DNA of 64,000 bases from Planctomycetota bacterium (lineage in GTDB: Bacteria; Planctomycetota; UBA1135; GCA-002686595): NCBI GenBank assembly GCA_012960475.1, contig DUBE01000059.1, forward strand, positions 62,001 to 126,000, in the 5' to 3' direction. The notes below the pieces were generated by a model. The model was not told where the DNA came from, did not search any database, and was given only the letters and a program-made list of their open reading frames with translations. Of the stretch, positions 9,017-17,781 are shown piece after piece. Position numbers and translations under genes: made by a program. How positions within the stretch are numbered: position 1 is the stretch's first letter; each line of letters opens with the position of its first letter.

Positions 9017-10008
9017 TCGGACTCGGGGCTGCGGTAGACCTTGGTCGTGCGGCGGCCCATGTTTTCAACCACCACTTCCCAGACCGTGTAGGTGTCCTTG
9101 TTGTTCTTGACGAACTTGATCGCTTCCTGCTTGCTGCTGACCGGATAACCATTGATGGAAATAATGATGTCTCCAGACTTCGCTCCATGGCGTGCGGCTA
9201 TCGAGCCCGGCTTGACATCGGTGATCTCGACTCCAGCCCGCTTGCCGTCCTTGTCGAAGTGCGTACGCATTTGCACGTCTTGAGTCAGGATACGCTGGTA
9301 GTCGCGACCAAACTCTTCCATATCGGTGGTGCCCAGTTCCCAGGTGTTGCCGCCCAGATGGCGGGATTCCAGAGGCACGATGGCCACAGGCCTGGTGAAG
9401 GTCGGCATCTCGTCGCGCATGGGCTGTACCACAGCCCCCTCGCCCACCACATGGATCAGAACATCTCCATCAAGAAGGCCGGGCACGATGACCTCGTTCT
9501 CCCGGTCAGCGTTGTCGGGAAAGGCAAACTCCACCGCTTCGGGTCGAATCCTGCGCACCACAATGCCCTTGTTCGGCGGGGGCAAACTGTCCCCGACCTT
9601 CAGATTGGCGGTCTCACCTCCGAGCTTGTAACGCACGAAGATCAGCGACTTGCCCGGATCAACAACATCCACCTGGAGGTAGAGAATCGAGAGCACATCG
9701 GCCACCGGCTGATACTTGGGTTTCGCGGGTCCGGTATTGATCACCGGTTCGACAACCACTTCCGGGGGTTTGCCGGTCCAGTTCATGTTGATCCAAAGGG
9801 GCCGCACCTGCTGGTTGTAGTCCACGGTGGTGGCGCGGGCCTCTTGGATCTGGATGCCCGACTCAAGAATGCCGCGCACCTGATCCTCATCGAAAGGCTT
9901 GCCCATGGCCTCCTGTCGTCCACGGAAGTCCATCACGTTGGCCCCCAGGCCCACGGCGGCGGCGATGCTGGTGCCCCAGCAGAGGAGGGAGATGGATGAT
10001 GCCTTCAT
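9013..10008 (-). CDS. GspC-like membrane-anchored PDZ protein
   Basis: The 331-aa protein starts with an uncleaved-looking hydrophobic segment (residues 5-25). A beta-rich region near residues 105-165 ('VVDPGKSLIFVRYKLGGE', 'LKVGDSLPPPNKGIVVRRI') resembles the HR domain of GspC/PilP proteins. The C-terminal PDZ domain (about 245-320) contains 'PGSIAARHGAKSGDIIISING'. GspC links inner-membrane and outer-membrane (secretin) parts of type II secretion, so by analogy this protein may couple a secretin, for example the PilQ-like secretin at 54 kb. No peptidase domain is present, so it is not a PDZ protease. Its stop overlaps the coaX start. Confidence 0.8.
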   Translation of the reverse strand: MKASSISLLCWGTSIAAAVGLGANVMDFRGRQEAMGKPFDEDQVRGILESGIQIQEARATTVDYNQQVRPLWINMNWTGKPPEVVVEPVINTGPAKPKYQPVADVLSILYLQVDVVDPGKSLIFVRYKLGGETANLKVGDSLPPPNKGIVVRRIRPEAVEFAFPDNADRENEVIVPGLLDGDVLIHVVGEGAVVQPMRDEMPTFTRPVAIVPLESRHLGGNTWELGTTDMEEFGRDYQRILTQDVQMRTHFDKDGKRAGVEITDVKPGSIAARHGAKSGDIIISINGYPVSSKQEAIKFVKNNKDTYTVWEVVVENMGRRTTKVYRSPESD

Positions 10009-10352
10009 GGGTGCTTCAGTTACGGGAGCCAGTGCAGGACGGCGTCCGGCTCGATTGCTGCTGTATGCGCGGTGAAATCATAGGATACAGTGGGATCCAA
10101 GCGCGGACCATCATGGCCAGTCCGGCCTCCCCAGACCACTACCAGGGGCAAAACCCGCCGCACGGGAGGGTTCGGACCCTTCATGACGCACCTGCGAGTG
10201 GATTATTCCCCATTCCGGCGTCATTCCCCAATCTGGGCAGGCTCCCCCTCACCACCCAACCCCGCGCGGGGGCGGTAAGGCGCGGGCTGAAATCGACCAG
10301 GGGGCGACCCCCTTGCGTGTCATGCAGCGCGAGATTCCAGAGCCAGGGGGCC
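10009..10352. other. intergenic region, nothing recognised
   Basis: About 344 bases between the PDZ gene start and the isomerase gene stop. It must contain the promoter of the PDZ-coaX-GTPase unit, but I see no convincing -10/-35 pair, tRNA or repeat. Confidence 0.5.
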
Positions 10353-11252
10353 TCAGGCGTCGATGCGACGATAGGCGCTGAGAAGGGCCTCAAGCCCCTC
10401 CTCGCCCGACTTGCTGCAGCCGTGCTCCATGCCGATGACCCCGGTGAAACCCTTCTTGCGCAGCCACTTGGTCAAGGCAACATAGTCGAGCTTCCCGGTG
10501 CCGGGCTCCTTGCGGCCCGGAGAGGCCCCGTACTGGATGTAACTGATCTGATCCCAGTACTTCTCCGCGTTCTCAATCAGCTCCTTGCCGTTACCGATCT
10601 CTCCCTCATGGTAGAAGTCCGCCAGGAGCTTGCATGACTTGCGGTCCACAAGTTTGGCAAGCCGGTGCCCGTCCTCAAAGGAACGCAGCAAGGGCGGCCC
10701 ACCGTTGATCCCGTGGGAAAGCGGCTCAAGGGCGAGAATAATGCCCTGCTCCTCGACGATGTCGCAGCAACGCTTCATCATATCGACCGACTTCTCGATC
10801 TGCTTTTCTCGCGGCAGGGAGTCGTCCCGGGGGCCCGGGAGCATCGTCATGTGTGTCTGGCCGGTGCGCTTGGCCATGGCGACGCCAGCGCGCATGTCCT
10901 TGAGAACTTCTTCCGTACCCTCCTTGGTTGGGTCAAAGAACTTGACCCCGTGACCTGCGCTGATCACGGCCACCCCCAGTTCCATGCCCTTGTCCTTGCA
11001 GAATCCGCCGACCTTCTCCTGCATCTCGGGCTTTTGACGCGCCAGCCAGTTCTCCTCCCAGGCTCGGAAACCCTGGTCGTAGGCAAACTGCAGTTGCTCA
11101 AGAAATCCCTTGGGAGCAGTAGGCAGCAGGCCCAGGTGGGGAGCAAATTTGGCCGTGAAAGGCTTGGCGACTTCAAACGCGCCGAAGGCAAGGCCCGAAG
11201 CCAAGGCGGCAAAAGAGCCACCGGTGAATGTGCAGAAAGTTCGTCGATCCAT
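10353..11252 (-). CDS. Tat-exported hydroxypyruvate isomerase-like TIM-barrel protein
   Basis: A 299-aa member of the sugar phosphate isomerase/epimerase (xylose isomerase-like TIM barrel, AP_endonuc_2) superfamily. The start at 11252 gives 'MDRRTFCTFTGGSFAALASG', a twin-arginine type signal, so the enzyme probably acts outside the cytoplasm after folding. Motifs include 'DQGFRAWEENW', 'GVAVISAGHGVKF', 'ALEPLSHGINGG' (a metal-ligand Glu region), 'ADFYHEGEIGNG' and 'GVIGMEHG'. These resemble hydroxypyruvate isomerase relatives, but the substrate cannot be named. A 142-bp part of the gene (11065-11206, just after the signal peptide) is duplicated in a membrane-protein gene near 30 kb. It is divergent from the esterase gene at 11506. 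Confidence 0.88.
   Translation of the reverse strand: MDRRTFCTFTGGSFAALASGLAFGAFEVAKPFTAKFAPHLGLLPTAPKGFLEQLQFAYDQGFRAWEENWLARQKPEMQEKVGGFCKDKGMELGVAVISAGHGVKFFDPTKEGTEEVLKDMRAGVAMAKRTGQTHMTMLPGPRDDSLPREKQIEKSVDMMKRCCDIVEEQGIILALEPLSHGINGGPPLLRSFEDGHRLAKLVDRKSCKLLADFYHEGEIGNGKELIENAEKYWDQISYIQYGASPGRKEPGTGKLDYVALTKWLRKKGFTGVIGMEHGCSKSGEEGLEALLSAYRRIDA
11065..11206 (-). repeat. 142-bp dispersed repeat, copy 1 (inside the isomerase gene)
   Basis: Aligns without gaps to 29930-30071 on the same strand, about 90% identical by eye, and in the same reading frame. Here it encodes the natural post-signal segment of the isomerase ('FEVAKPFTAKF...LGLLPTAPKGFLEQLQ'). Confidence 0.9.
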
Positions 11253-11505
11253 GGTCCTAGTTGACCACAACCGCCATGGCCCGGGCGGGGGCAATTCGAG
11301 TTTCTGAGCAAACGACCAGCCTCAGCCGCGCCGTCCTCCACACCCAAAAGCGCAAACGGTAATCTCCAACCCCTTCAGCCGAAGGCTGCCGGAATCCCAC
11401 CTGCGCCGCTGGGGCCATCCGCTACCCTCAGGCACACGAGCCCAGCCGGCCTGCCCCTGCGCGTATCTTGCGCGTCAGCTCCTTGCACGCGAGCCCCAGC
11501 CCTCC

Positions 11506-12282
11506 ATGCTTCGAATCTCAGCATCCCTCGTCTATTCGCTCACCGTGGGGTGCGTGAGCGTGCCCGAGGTGCCCGTGCGCAGCCAGCCCCAGCCCGTGAC
11601 CCGCCTTCCCAGCCCGCAGGCGATCGACGCAGATGCGGGCAAACACCTGTTTATCCTCTCCGGCCAATCAAACATGGGCGGGCTCAAGCCGGAGCAGTCG
11701 TTTACGCCGGCCGTCACCACGGCATTTGGCGCGGAGCGTATCCTGGTGGTCAAGAACGCGCATGGCGGACAGTCCATCCGCAGTTGGTGCAAGACGAATC
11801 TCGAGGACCCGCCTCCGACGGTGGGTAGAGTGCCGAAGGTGAGAGGCAACTTGTATCATCCCCTTCTTGAGATGGTGACCGCAACGATCGAGGGCGAGCA
11901 GATCCAGACCATCACCTTCGTGTGGATGCAAGGCGAATCGGACTTGCGCAACACGAATTATCGAGCCTATCTCGACGCGCTGCTCAAGCAACTGCAGGAC
12001 GATCTGGATTTCAAGGACATCAACTTCGTCATTGGCCGCATCAGTGACTGCGGGCTCGACCAGACGAAGCGCCTAGAAGGCAAAAAGAACATTCGCCGCA
12101 CGCAGGTTGAGTTTGCAGAGTTCTATGAACGTGGGTCCTGGGTCGACACGGACGACCTAAATGATCGCATGCAGGACGGCATCCTCATTCATGACCTGCA
12201 CTACACCCCGGAGGGCTACAAGATCCTGGGCGAGAGATTCGCCCAACATGCCATCACTCTGATCAAGGCACACGCAAACTGA
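11506..12282 (+). CDS. SASA-family SGNH acetylesterase, exported
   Basis: A 258-aa carbohydrate acetylesterase-like protein (DUF303/SASA, sialate O-acetylesterase superfamily). Catalytic motifs are clear: 'LFILSGQSNMGG' with nucleophile Ser55, 'FVWMQGESD', and the C-terminal 'HDLHYTPEGY' supplying the Asp/His pair. These enzymes remove O-acetyl groups from sugars. The N-terminus has a hydrophobic segment ending 'SLTVGC', a borderline lipobox, so secretion is likely and lipidation possible. It is the only plus-strand gene in the first 42 kb, divergent from the isomerase and convergent with the next gene. It is a clear paralogue of the esterase at 17023-17766 ('GKHLFILSGQSNM' in both). Confidence 0.9.
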   Translation: MLRISASLVYSLTVGCVSVPEVPVRSQPQPVTRLPSPQAIDADAGKHLFILSGQSNMGGLKPEQSFTPAVTTAFGAERILVVKNAHGGQSIRSWCKTNLEDPPPTVGRVPKVRGNLYHPLLEMVTATIEGEQIQTITFVWMQGESDLRNTNYRAYLDALLKQLQDDLDFKDINFVIGRISDCGLDQTKRLEGKKNIRRTQVEFAEFYERGSWVDTDDLNDRMQDGILIHDLHYTPEGYKILGERFAQHAITLIKAHAN

Positions 12283-12331
12283 GGCCTTGCCATGAATAAA
12301 GAGAACACCTTGCCAAACCGCGGCCTCTGAC

Positions 12332-14965
12332 TTACTCACCCGAATCGGCTTGTTCGATGGCGCGCAGGATGGCGGCTTTCAGTTCTTCGACCTCATCCAG
12401 TTCAGCCGTCCGCATGCTGATATAGCCGGCCTTGCTGTTGACACTCAAATAGGTCTCCTGGATATCCGCATAGGCGGCCTTCCAGTTCTCCATGGCCATG
12501 TAGACCTTGGCCCGGCTACGCAGGTGCGGGACCGAGATCTTTTTCGCCGGCTTCTTTTTCTGATCGGGCGGCGTCGGCTCTTCGAGCGGCGCGTGTGCGA
12601 AGGCCAGTCGCTTGGCCTCCCCGAGATCGCCGCGGGCAAGCGCAGCATCGACGGCCTTCTCGTCGTGCCATTCGAGCACATGCTGGATCACGTTGCCGGT
12701 TTGGGAGCTCATCGTCAGGCCCGACAGCGCTACCGCGATGCTGCCATCGGGCCGGAGCATCACGATATTGGGCCTTGTATCTTCTGCGAGGATGCCGAGC
12801 TGGTGGATGATCGGGTGCTGCAGCCCGTCGGGCAGGAGGAGCGTCGGGAAGTCGTCCGGCGTTTTTTTCTCTTCCAATGCCGCACGGATCGCATCGGCAT
12901 CATCACCCAGAACCGCAGCCATCAGGTTGAGGTCTTCGAAGGGGCGAGCCTCAACAAATTGGGTTGTGCCCCGCAGCATGGCACTGCCTTGAGCGTTTGA
13001 GACAAAAGAGATCACCGTCCACTTGCCTGCGGTATCTTCGGGGATGCGGATCGTGTCGCCATCGAGTGTCTTGAGTTCGGCATGCAGCGTCCGCTTGGCG
13101 TCTTCCGCCTGACCCCACGCGAGGAAATACCCTTGACGCCGGCCGTACGTCCAACCTGCGACAAAAGGAGGATGGTACAGCCAGTAGCGGTGGTACCGAT
13201 CCAGCATGAACGAACTCGCCGTCCACAACATCGGGTCATCGATGTGATTATCAAGGACGGCTCGGCGGTACTTTTCGTGCAGCACGCGATCACCCGCGTC
13301 TAGCGACAGGATGGCGGCCGCAGTGAGCGCGGCCCCCTGCCCATGCTCCCCGCCTGTCGCCTGCATGAACCCGCTGATAACTGTTTCTGGATCAGTTTGC
13401 GCGGCGCGGAGCGCCTGTCTTGCAAGGCAGAATCGGGCCACCACATCAGTACCAGATGGGTAGCCTTGAGCGAGCGCAGCCTGCGCCTCACTCAGCGCTG
13501 ATTCGAAGTGCGTCCGATCGCAGCTGATCTTCCACAACCCCAGCAAGGCGATGATACGCCTGTTACGGACAATCCACAGGTCCTCGGCTTCGGGGTGTTC
13601 CGCGATCGCCTGACGGCAGAGCGCATCGGCTCTCACATAATTCGCACGGACCTGCTCGAAAGGCGTGCGGTATCGCAACGGCGGCTTGATGAAACACGCT
13701 TGAATTGCGCGCAGCTTGTCTTCGGGAACCGAAGCGGCGGTCCGTATCAGTGAACCTTCGTCCTCAGCGTCCGCTCCGGAAACTGCCTTCCACTCGGGCG
13801 GCGCGGCGGGATCAAAATCCCCCAAAGTATCCAGGATCAAGAATTCACCTGCAAACACCGACTGGAGCTGGCTGCTATAGCGCTGATGGGTCCAAACCCT
13901 TGCAAGGTAAGACTGGAAGTTGCGCTCATAACCCCTGCTGCGTCGCCCGCTCGACATGTAGATGGCCGCGTAGCCGGTCGGACTCACCGTTCTGATGGTC
14001 GGGTCTCGTCGAGCATAAGCCTGGTAGATCGGGCTGTCCCGCCCAGCGGGCAGCTTGAGCGCTGGCCAGTCGAGCCCCAACGCGCGAAGAGTTCCCTGAC
14101 CGGCATCGGGCAGGTTGTCCACGTTGAAGCTGACGATCTGATACCGGCCGGCGGCCTCCCCCTTGACCTGTTTCCAGGCGGCCGCGAGTTCCTTGAGATC
14201 CTCTTCGCCGCCGTTGTCCTTCGACCAGAAATACATCGCGGTCGTCGTTCCCAGATAGTCCATCGGCAGCCGCACCACCTTGCCGTCGGCAGTTTCGAAG
14301 CTGCCGATGAACGGTGCGCCAAAGACCTGCCCCGCCAGCTTGTCTCGCTGGAAATTGATCATCTCCAGGTCTCCAGCGAATCGCTGGGCGATCACCTGAC
14401 GCAGATTATTGACGACAGCCGTGTCACCGAACTCGAGCGCCATCAACATGGCGATCCTGACCACCTTGGCCTCGACTTCGGTGTCCAGGTAGCGCTCGAC
14501 CATTGGCCGAAGCGCCTTTGCCCGCGCCTGCAGGTCTGCACCCTGCCGCGCCAACTCGGTCTGCGACAGCAACAGATCGGCATCGAGACGGACTGCGGCA
14601 TACTCGTTGGGTGCGGCGGCGAGTTGCCGGCATGTTTCCAGAAAGGCCGCGCGATTCGACGCCGAGCCATCCAGGCCGAGCAGATCCTGCTGACCTCGGA
14701 AGAGGATGGCGAGAATTTGGAAGCGATTCGGCGCGGCTCGGTTCTGCTCAAGCAGCGCATCCGCCTCGCGTATCACACGCCTGATCCCGAGCTTTTTCCT
14801 GGCGGATGACTTGGCCTGCTTCACCTCGGCGAGTTGCGTCTCAAGCGAGATGATCTTGCTATCGGGGATAAGCGGGATATTCTCCTGCGCCGCAGCGGAG
14901 TAAGAAAACAAACTTATCGCAACGAGCAAGGGTGCAATGCTGTTGATCCAGCTGAGCCTGATCAT
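12332..14965 (-). CDS. large exported protein with two thioredoxin-like folds lacking CXXC
   Basis: An 877-aa protein with a Sec signal ('MIRLSWINSIAPLLVAISLF...SAAAQ'), so the start is taken at 14965 rather than 10 codons upstream. Two AhpC/TlpA-like thioredoxin folds can be made out. One follows 'VRLPMDYLGTTTAMYFWSKDNGG' (about 225-370) and the other follows 'IRIPEDTAGKWTVISFVSNAQG' (about 650-790, ending 'RPDGSIAVALSGL'). In both, the place of the redox CXXC has no cysteine pair, so disulfide chemistry is unlikely. Helical, probably TPR-like segments fill the remainder ('ARNYVRADALCRQAIAEHPE'-type repeats in the middle and the C-terminus). It is the last gene of the unit that begins with the MoxR ATPase, 38 bases after the transglutaminase gene. 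A periplasmic scaffold or chaperone role is inferred only. Confidence 0.75.
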   Translation of the reverse strand: MIRLSWINSIAPLLVAISLFSYSAAAQENIPLIPDSKIISLETQLAEVKQAKSSARKKLGIRRVIREADALLEQNRAAPNRFQILAILFRGQQDLLGLDGSASNRAAFLETCRQLAAAPNEYAAVRLDADLLLSQTELARQGADLQARAKALRPMVERYLDTEVEAKVVRIAMLMALEFGDTAVVNNLRQVIAQRFAGDLEMINFQRDKLAGQVFGAPFIGSFETADGKVVRLPMDYLGTTTAMYFWSKDNGGEEDLKELAAAWKQVKGEAAGRYQIVSFNVDNLPDAGQGTLRALGLDWPALKLPAGRDSPIYQAYARRDPTIRTVSPTGYAAIYMSSGRRSRGYERNFQSYLARVWTHQRYSSQLQSVFAGEFLILDTLGDFDPAAPPEWKAVSGADAEDEGSLIRTAASVPEDKLRAIQACFIKPPLRYRTPFEQVRANYVRADALCRQAIAEHPEAEDLWIVRNRRIIALLGLWKISCDRTHFESALSEAQAALAQGYPSGTDVVARFCLARQALRAAQTDPETVISGFMQATGGEHGQGAALTAAAILSLDAGDRVLHEKYRRAVLDNHIDDPMLWTASSFMLDRYHRYWLYHPPFVAGWTYGRRQGYFLAWGQAEDAKRTLHAELKTLDGDTIRIPEDTAGKWTVISFVSNAQGSAMLRGTTQFVEARPFEDLNLMAAVLGDDADAIRAALEEKKTPDDFPTLLLPDGLQHPIIHQLGILAEDTRPNIVMLRPDGSIAVALSGLTMSSQTGNVIQHVLEWHDEKAVDAALARGDLGEAKRLAFAHAPLEEPTPPDQKKKPAKKISVPHLRSRAKVYMAMENWKAAYADIQETYLSVNSKAGYISMRTAELDEVEELKAAILRAIEQADSGE

Positions 14966-15003
14966 GACCTCACAATCCTTGTATATCGCATGCAAGCGGA
15001 CAT

Positions 15004-16899
15004 CTAATTCACCGGCTTCAGCTGAAACGCCTTGATGCTGACGCCGCGGTTGGGTGCCCGGAAGGTCACCATGATCGAGTTTCTTCCTTCGCGCAGTTCA
15101 ACAACCTGTGGCTCGGTCTGCTGCCACATGCCCTTGCTGTACGGCAGGATCACGTTGACGACCGTACGCCTGTTAACCCTGAAAACGACGCTCTGCTTCG
15201 GGGAAACCGTGGACACGGTAGCGGTGAGTTCGTATTTCCCTGCCGCAGGTGCCTCAATGTTGTAGCGAATAATCTCCGGGCGGCTGCCGAGCCGCTGGTA
15301 GTGGATCTGCACACCGCCGTCCCAGCTCTTCATGAAAAGGACCTTATCCGTATTGTTCCCCGCCTTGGAGCAGGCTGCAACAGGGACGGTGATCCGCCCG
15401 TCCTTGTCGACAACAATCGTCTTGTCCTCCTCGGAGATCTCGATGGCTTCGCCCCCTTCGTCCCCTAGCAGGTCGTCTGACTCGCCAAGCTTCATCCCGC
15501 CGGTCAGTTCCAATGCCTCGATCTCGGCATCTTCGACGATCGCCCGCTTCTTGTAGAAAGCCAGGCCGTCCCAGGTCCCGCCGCCCTTGCCGTATTGGCT
15601 AATGCTGACATCCTCCTCACCGAGCGCGTCGCCGATCCATTGCGCTCTTAGCACCTGCATATACGCTTGCTCATCCTCACGCGCTTGCGAATCCAGCAGG
15701 AAATCAAGCCCGCCCTGCGGCCCGCACCATGCCACCGACCACCACGCTCCCAAGCAGATGGTCCAGCCGTCCGGGGTCCAGTGACTCATGGCGCCGTGCC
15801 CAGTCTGCGTCGAGGCACGCGAAGGGATCCCAAACGCACGCGTGACATAGCGACCAAAAAATGCACGACGACCACAGACTCCGCCGAGCGCGAGTGCCTG
15901 CTGTGTCGGCATCCCCAAGGCCGGGTCGTGGCGTGTGCTGGTGTACGGCAGGTCGCTTTTCACGACACGCACATAGCGCCACTTGTAGTCGGGGTTGGTG
16001 ATGTGGTCCGGGCGGTAGTTGCGCAGCATCTCCCGGGCCCATGTGAGTTCTTCATCGCTGTACTGGTCATCGGTGATGAACCGGCATTCCCAAGTCGTCA
16101 TGTCCTTGAACGCCGGATCGAGTTCCTCGTTGAGGTGGGCTTTCTCGTAGTGCAGGTAACGCGGGACCTGATCGATCTTGGTCTGCGTCCGGTACACGAT
16201 GCCATTCACCGAGCCTTTGTCCTTGCCCGGGATCCAGGGCATGTGGAGGCTGGTTCCAAGTGCCAGGCGCTGGAGAATGCCGGGCTCGCGGGCGTGCTCG
16301 CTCGCTTCAAGGATGGCGGCATAGACCTGCATCGCCTCGCCGTACTCGCCGCCGTTGGCGCCGCCCGCGATGAGTATCTGTTTCATCAGCACGTCATTGG
16401 CAAACAACTGGTCGAGCAAGGCCTTTTCCTGCTCGCCTTGCTGGGCGAACTCCGCCAGGCCGGCCGGCGTCCCGTGCCGAATGATCGCGGCCCGCATGAG
16501 CTTCGCGTCCAGTTCGCTGTTCGTCAGGAACGCCTCGATATCACCAAGGATCGCTCTCGCGGCGTCGAGTGCTTTCGGCTCGGCCACAGCCTTCGCCGCT
16601 TCGTACGCCCTGTAGGCTTGCGGGGTGTCGCCCTCCTTGGGGGCCGTGAGAGCGGCCAACTCCGCCCGCGCATCCAGGAACGCCACCTGCTTCTGCGAAT
16701 CGACATTCGGCAACTCAGCAGCGATCTGAGCGGTAAGGGTCTCAAGCATCTGGCCATATTCCGCATACAGCCTTTCACCCTGCGCGGTCAACTCGATTTC
16801 CGACGCGCTCTTCGCCGCAGCAGTGTCCGCCTGAAAGACGACCAAGCAAGACGCAGCGAAAAGAAGCCCGAGGCAGCATGTTCTTTGTAGTCTTTTCAT
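15004..16899 (-). CDS. exported transglutaminase-like protein with C-terminal sugar-binding-like domain
   Basis: A 631-aa protein. The start at 16899 puts a Sec signal ('MKRLQRTCCLGLLFAASCLVV') at the N-terminus; an ATG 8 codons upstream is possible. Residues about 30-240 are helical. A transglutaminase-like papain-fold core follows, with 'GGVCGRRAFFGRYVTRAFGIPSR' (nucleophile Cys, about residue 342) and 'GHGAMSHWTPDGW' (His). The C-terminal about 100 residues ('EAPAAGKYELTATVSTV', 'VVELREGRNSIMVTF') look like a CBM6/CBM35-type beta-sandwich. Transglutaminase-like proteins of this class are cysteine proteases or amide-bond cross-linkers, and they often accompany MoxR/DUF58 genes, as here. Substrate unknown. 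Confidence 0.82.
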   Translation of the reverse strand: MKRLQRTCCLGLLFAASCLVVFQADTAAAKSASEIELTAQGERLYAEYGQMLETLTAQIAAELPNVDSQKQVAFLDARAELAALTAPKEGDTPQAYRAYEAAKAVAEPKALDAARAILGDIEAFLTNSELDAKLMRAAIIRHGTPAGLAEFAQQGEQEKALLDQLFANDVLMKQILIAGGANGGEYGEAMQVYAAILEASEHAREPGILQRLALGTSLHMPWIPGKDKGSVNGIVYRTQTKIDQVPRYLHYEKAHLNEELDPAFKDMTTWECRFITDDQYSDEELTWAREMLRNYRPDHITNPDYKWRYVRVVKSDLPYTSTRHDPALGMPTQQALALGGVCGRRAFFGRYVTRAFGIPSRASTQTGHGAMSHWTPDGWTICLGAWWSVAWCGPQGGLDFLLDSQAREDEQAYMQVLRAQWIGDALGEEDVSISQYGKGGGTWDGLAFYKKRAIVEDAEIEALELTGGMKLGESDDLLGDEGGEAIEISEEDKTIVVDKDGRITVPVAACSKAGNNTDKVLFMKSWDGGVQIHYQRLGSRPEIIRYNIEAPAAGKYELTATVSTVSPKQSVVFRVNRRTVVNVILPYSKGMWQQTEPQVVELREGRNSIMVTFRAPNRGVSIKAFQLKPVN

Positions 16900-17022
16900 G
16901 ACTTCAGGGTCTTTAGGTTTCATGTAGAAACGGATGCTCCGTTATTCCTGGCAGAGGTTTCACTCCAAGCCAATCATTATTGCAGATCAATCGGAAAATC
17001 CCCCTACCATTCCGCTTCTTCA

Positions 17023-17766
17023 TTACTTGCCAATCAACTCCACGGCCTTGTCCGCGAATCGCTGACCAAGGATCACGGCCCCTTGCTTGGGAAAATGGAT
17101 GTCACCGTTAGGCTGGTTTGGATCGCCACCATTAAGGTCATCCGTATCGATCCAGGCGTTGCCGCTGGTATTTCCCAGCCTGACCTGAGACTCCCTGACG
17201 CGATGCCAGTGCTCGTTGTCCGGCCTGCTTCGGGCATAGTCGTTGATACGACCGATCGTAAAGTAAAGGTTATCACGACCCAGATCCTTTTTGAGCTGTT
17301 CGATGAGTTTGATAAAGCTCTCTTCGTACACCTCGGAGAGGCGGTTGTTGGCGTCCGACTCGCCCTGCATCCAGATGAAACCGACCGTATCAAAGGACTC
17401 ATCTTTTGCGGCGGCCATTGCGGCCTCGATCAGGGGTTTGTATTCCTGGCCATTAGAATTCATCTTCTTGTCAGTCAGACCGCGATCGTGGGGCTGGCGG
17501 TAATCGGCGACCCAGAAACGGATGCCGACGCCACTCCTCATGCTCATCACCACGACGGCGTTCTCCTCGCCGAAACGCTCCTCAACACGATCGGTGAACG
17601 CACCCTTGAGCGTGCCTGTCATGTTCGATTGGCCTGACAGGATGAACAAGTGTTTCCCGGTCTTTTGTTCGCTGGTGCAGGCCGGGACAATGAAGGCCAA
17701 TGCTATGACCAGGCCCAGGTGCAGCAGGCGGTCATGCTTAACGTTTTTCCTTCGCTCATTGATCAT
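17023..17766 (-). CDS. SASA-family acetylesterase lipoprotein
   Basis: A 247-aa SGNH carbohydrate esterase. Motifs are 'LFILSGQSNMTG' (Ser47), 'GFIWMQGESD' and the C-terminal 'GDIHFPKQGAVILGQRFA' containing the catalytic His. The N-terminus has a basic region, a hydrophobic core and 'IVPAC', a lipobox-like site, so it is probably a lipoprotein. GAGAG lies 5 bases before the ATG. It lies 15 bases downstream of the prenyltransferase-fold gene, inside the MoxR operon, which suggests deacetylation of an envelope or extracellular glycan as part of that system. It is a paralogue of the esterase at 11506. Confidence 0.9.
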   Translation of the reverse strand: MINERRKNVKHDRLLHLGLVIALAFIVPACTSEQKTGKHLFILSGQSNMTGTLKGAFTDRVEERFGEENAVVVMSMRSGVGIRFWVADYRQPHDRGLTDKKMNSNGQEYKPLIEAAMAAAKDESFDTVGFIWMQGESDANNRLSEVYEESFIKLIEQLKKDLGRDNLYFTIGRINDYARSRPDNEHWHRVRESQVRLGNTSGNAWIDTDDLNGGDPNQPNGDIHFPKQGAVILGQRFADKAVELIGK

Positions 17767-17781
17767 TGGAACTCTCGTGCT

